64,000 nt of DNA, taken from contig JAJDEP010000012.1 of the NCBI GenBank assembly GCA_029259715.1, positions 1 through 64,000 of the forward strand, in the 5' to 3' direction. Under the pieces are notes generated by a model, which did no database searches, was not told the DNA's origin, and saw nothing but the letters and a program-made list of their open reading frames with translations. Shown here in pieces: positions 63,175 through 64,000 of this stretch. Origin of the DNA: Planctomycetota bacterium. Lineage in GTDB: Bacteria > Planctomycetota > B15-G4. A program made the position numbers and the translations under genes. The number at the start of each line of letters is the position of its first letter. Positions within the stretch are counted from its first letter, which is position 1.

Positions 63175-64000
63175 TCATGCACCGGAAGACGCCATGATGC
63201 GCCACAACCCGTAGGCCACCCAGCCGAGGAGCAGCGCCGCGCCCTCCCAGCGCACGAGGCGACGCCCATGGGTCACGGCGAGGGGCAGCAGCGCCACGGT
63301 GATCAGCGTCACCGCCGCCAGGTCCCACACGCCGCCGGCGGGCACCGGCACGGGGGCCACCGCGGCCGTGGTGCCCAGGATGAAGAGCAGGTTGAACAGG
63401 TTGGAGCCCACCACGTTGCCCACCGCCAGGTCGGTCTCGCCCCGGGACGCCGCGATGACGGAGGCCACCAGCTCGGGCAGGCTCGTACCCACCGCCACGA
63501 TGGTCAGCCCGATGACCGCCTCGGTGACGCCCAGCGCGCGGGCGATGGACGTGGCCGAGTCGACGGTCAGGTCGCCGCCGAAGAACAGGCCCGCGAGACC
63601 GGCGACGATCAGCACCACGTTGCGGCCCACCCGTTCGCCCTTGGGGATGGGCAGCAGCGGGGGCGCGCCCGCCGCCCGCACCAGGGCGTCGTCGGCCCGC
63701 CCGCGCAACACGTCGCCCACCGCCATGTACAGAAACAGGGCGAACAGCAGCAGCAGCATCACGCCGTCGGCGCGGTCGAAGACGGCGGGCGCGTCGCGCA
63801 GCCACGGGTCGAGAGCCAGCACCACCGCCGCCACCGTGGCCAGCAGCATCAACGGGATCTCGCGCACCAGGATGCCGCTGCCGATGACGAGCGGCCGCAC
63901 GAGCGCGCCGATGCCGAGGATCAGGCCGATGTTGGCGAGGTTGCTGCCGAAGACGTTGCCGAAGGCGATGCCGCCGCGACCCGCCAGGGCGGCGTCGAGG
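63175..64000 (-). CDS. Na+/Ca2+ antiporter of the YrbG/CaCA type, 5' end outside window
   Basis: The frame enters from the right edge (about 275 codons). Both alpha-repeats of the cation/Ca2+ exchanger superfamily are seen: GIAFGNVFGSNLANIGLILG near the edge and GTSLPELVASVIAASRGETDLAVGNVVGSNLFNLLFILG. About 8 membrane helices remain. It would expel Ca2+ in exchange for Na+ (or H+). No C-terminal extension. Confidence 0.88.
   Translation of the reverse strand, partial: LDAALAGRGGIAFGNVFGSNLANIGLILGIGALVRPLVIGSGILVREIPLMLLATVAAVVLALDPWLRDAPAVFDRADGVMLLLLFALFLYMAVGDVLRGRADDALVRAAGAPPLLPIPKGERVGRNVVLIVAGLAGLFFGGDLTVDSATSIARALGVTEAVIGLTIVAVGTSLPELVASVIAASRGETDLAVGNVVGSNLFNLLFILGTTAAVAPVPVPAGGVWDLAAVTLITVALLPLAVTHGRRLVRWEGAALLLGWVAYGLWRIMASSGA

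Overview
The window is a 64 kb piece of a GC-rich (roughly 70% G+C by eye) bacterial chromosome with dense coding. It reads as a Gram-negative-type cell with an outer membrane: a phosphate-selective porin, several lipoproteins, UnbV/FG-GAP proteins, an ECF-like sigma factor with a zinc-finger/TPR anti-sigma, MJ0042-like zinc-ribbon membrane proteins, PPC and malectin domains. That mix, with the many large secreted FG-GAP proteins, suggests a deep-branching Planctomycetota (Saltatorellus/Rohdeia-like lineages) or a relative. This placement is inference from gene content; no rRNA is present. No phage, insertion sequence, CRISPR array or plasmid functions were seen. GTG starts and 4-base ATGA/GTGA overlaps are frequent, so most runs of genes are tightly coupled operons.

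Layout. 1-1.5 kb: the start of a short PLP-barrel decarboxylase-like gene overlapping a FliA/WhiG-type sigma gene. 1.9-3.8 kb: NagZ-like glycosidase coupled to a PtsN-like EIIA protein. 3.9-8.2 kb (minus): a three-gene operon of degenerate FHA protein, zinc-ribbon membrane protein and a sulfatase-fold protein that has lost its catalytic residues. 8.2-11 kb: PcrA/UvrD helicase and AcpS, divergent. 11-13.7 kb (minus): sigma factor, anti-sigma and secreted protein with overlapping ends. 13.8-21.3 kb: membrane glycosyltransferase, HExxH membrane protein, ArfB-like hydrolase with a lipoprotein, QueG, a TatD-type hydrolase and a lipoprotein. 21.4-26.6 kb (minus): a four-gene chemosensory operon (CheW, divergent receptor, CheA-REC, REC-GGDEF) whose output is cyclic-di-GMP. 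26.8-30.2 kb: small lipoprotein, ArgR, RidA and a secreted PPC-domain protein.

30.5-39.3 kb: O-antigen-ligase-type protein, HAD hydrolase, a strongly structured intergenic RNA candidate ending in an intrinsic terminator, then three tandem secreted FG-GAP paralogues, the second preceded by a possible three-way-junction leader RNA. 39.4-41.9 kb: GT2 glycosyltransferase and M28 peptidase. 41.9-46.5 kb (minus): phosphate porin, AAC(6')-like acetyltransferase, PhoR-like kinase and PhoB-like regulator. 46.7-49.4 kb (minus): UnbV/FG-GAP lipoprotein and TPR lipoprotein. 49.6-55.2 kb: TMTC-like membrane protein, a secreted protein, a GT2 polyprenyl-sugar synthase and a GT39 transferase, which look like a lipid-linked surface-glycan set. 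55.2-64 kb: small lipoprotein, iron superoxide dismutase, K+ channel with RCK domain, a large secreted propeller/malectin protein, radical SAM protein, a CAT-anticodon tRNA and a truncated Na+/Ca2+ antiporter.

The dominant theme is the cell surface. Five large secreted proteins (33662, 35658, 37575, 51535, 58025) end in what looks like the same C-terminal module, and two sugar-transfer clusters and several lipoproteins accompany them. Signalling capacity (two sigma factors, PhoBR-like pair, c-di-GMP chemosensory array, FHA operon) is high for the length. The best candidates for undescribed biology are the FHA/zinc-ribbon/pseudo-sulfatase operon, the divergent chemosensory array, the shared C-terminal module and the two structured RNA candidates near the FG-GAP genes.
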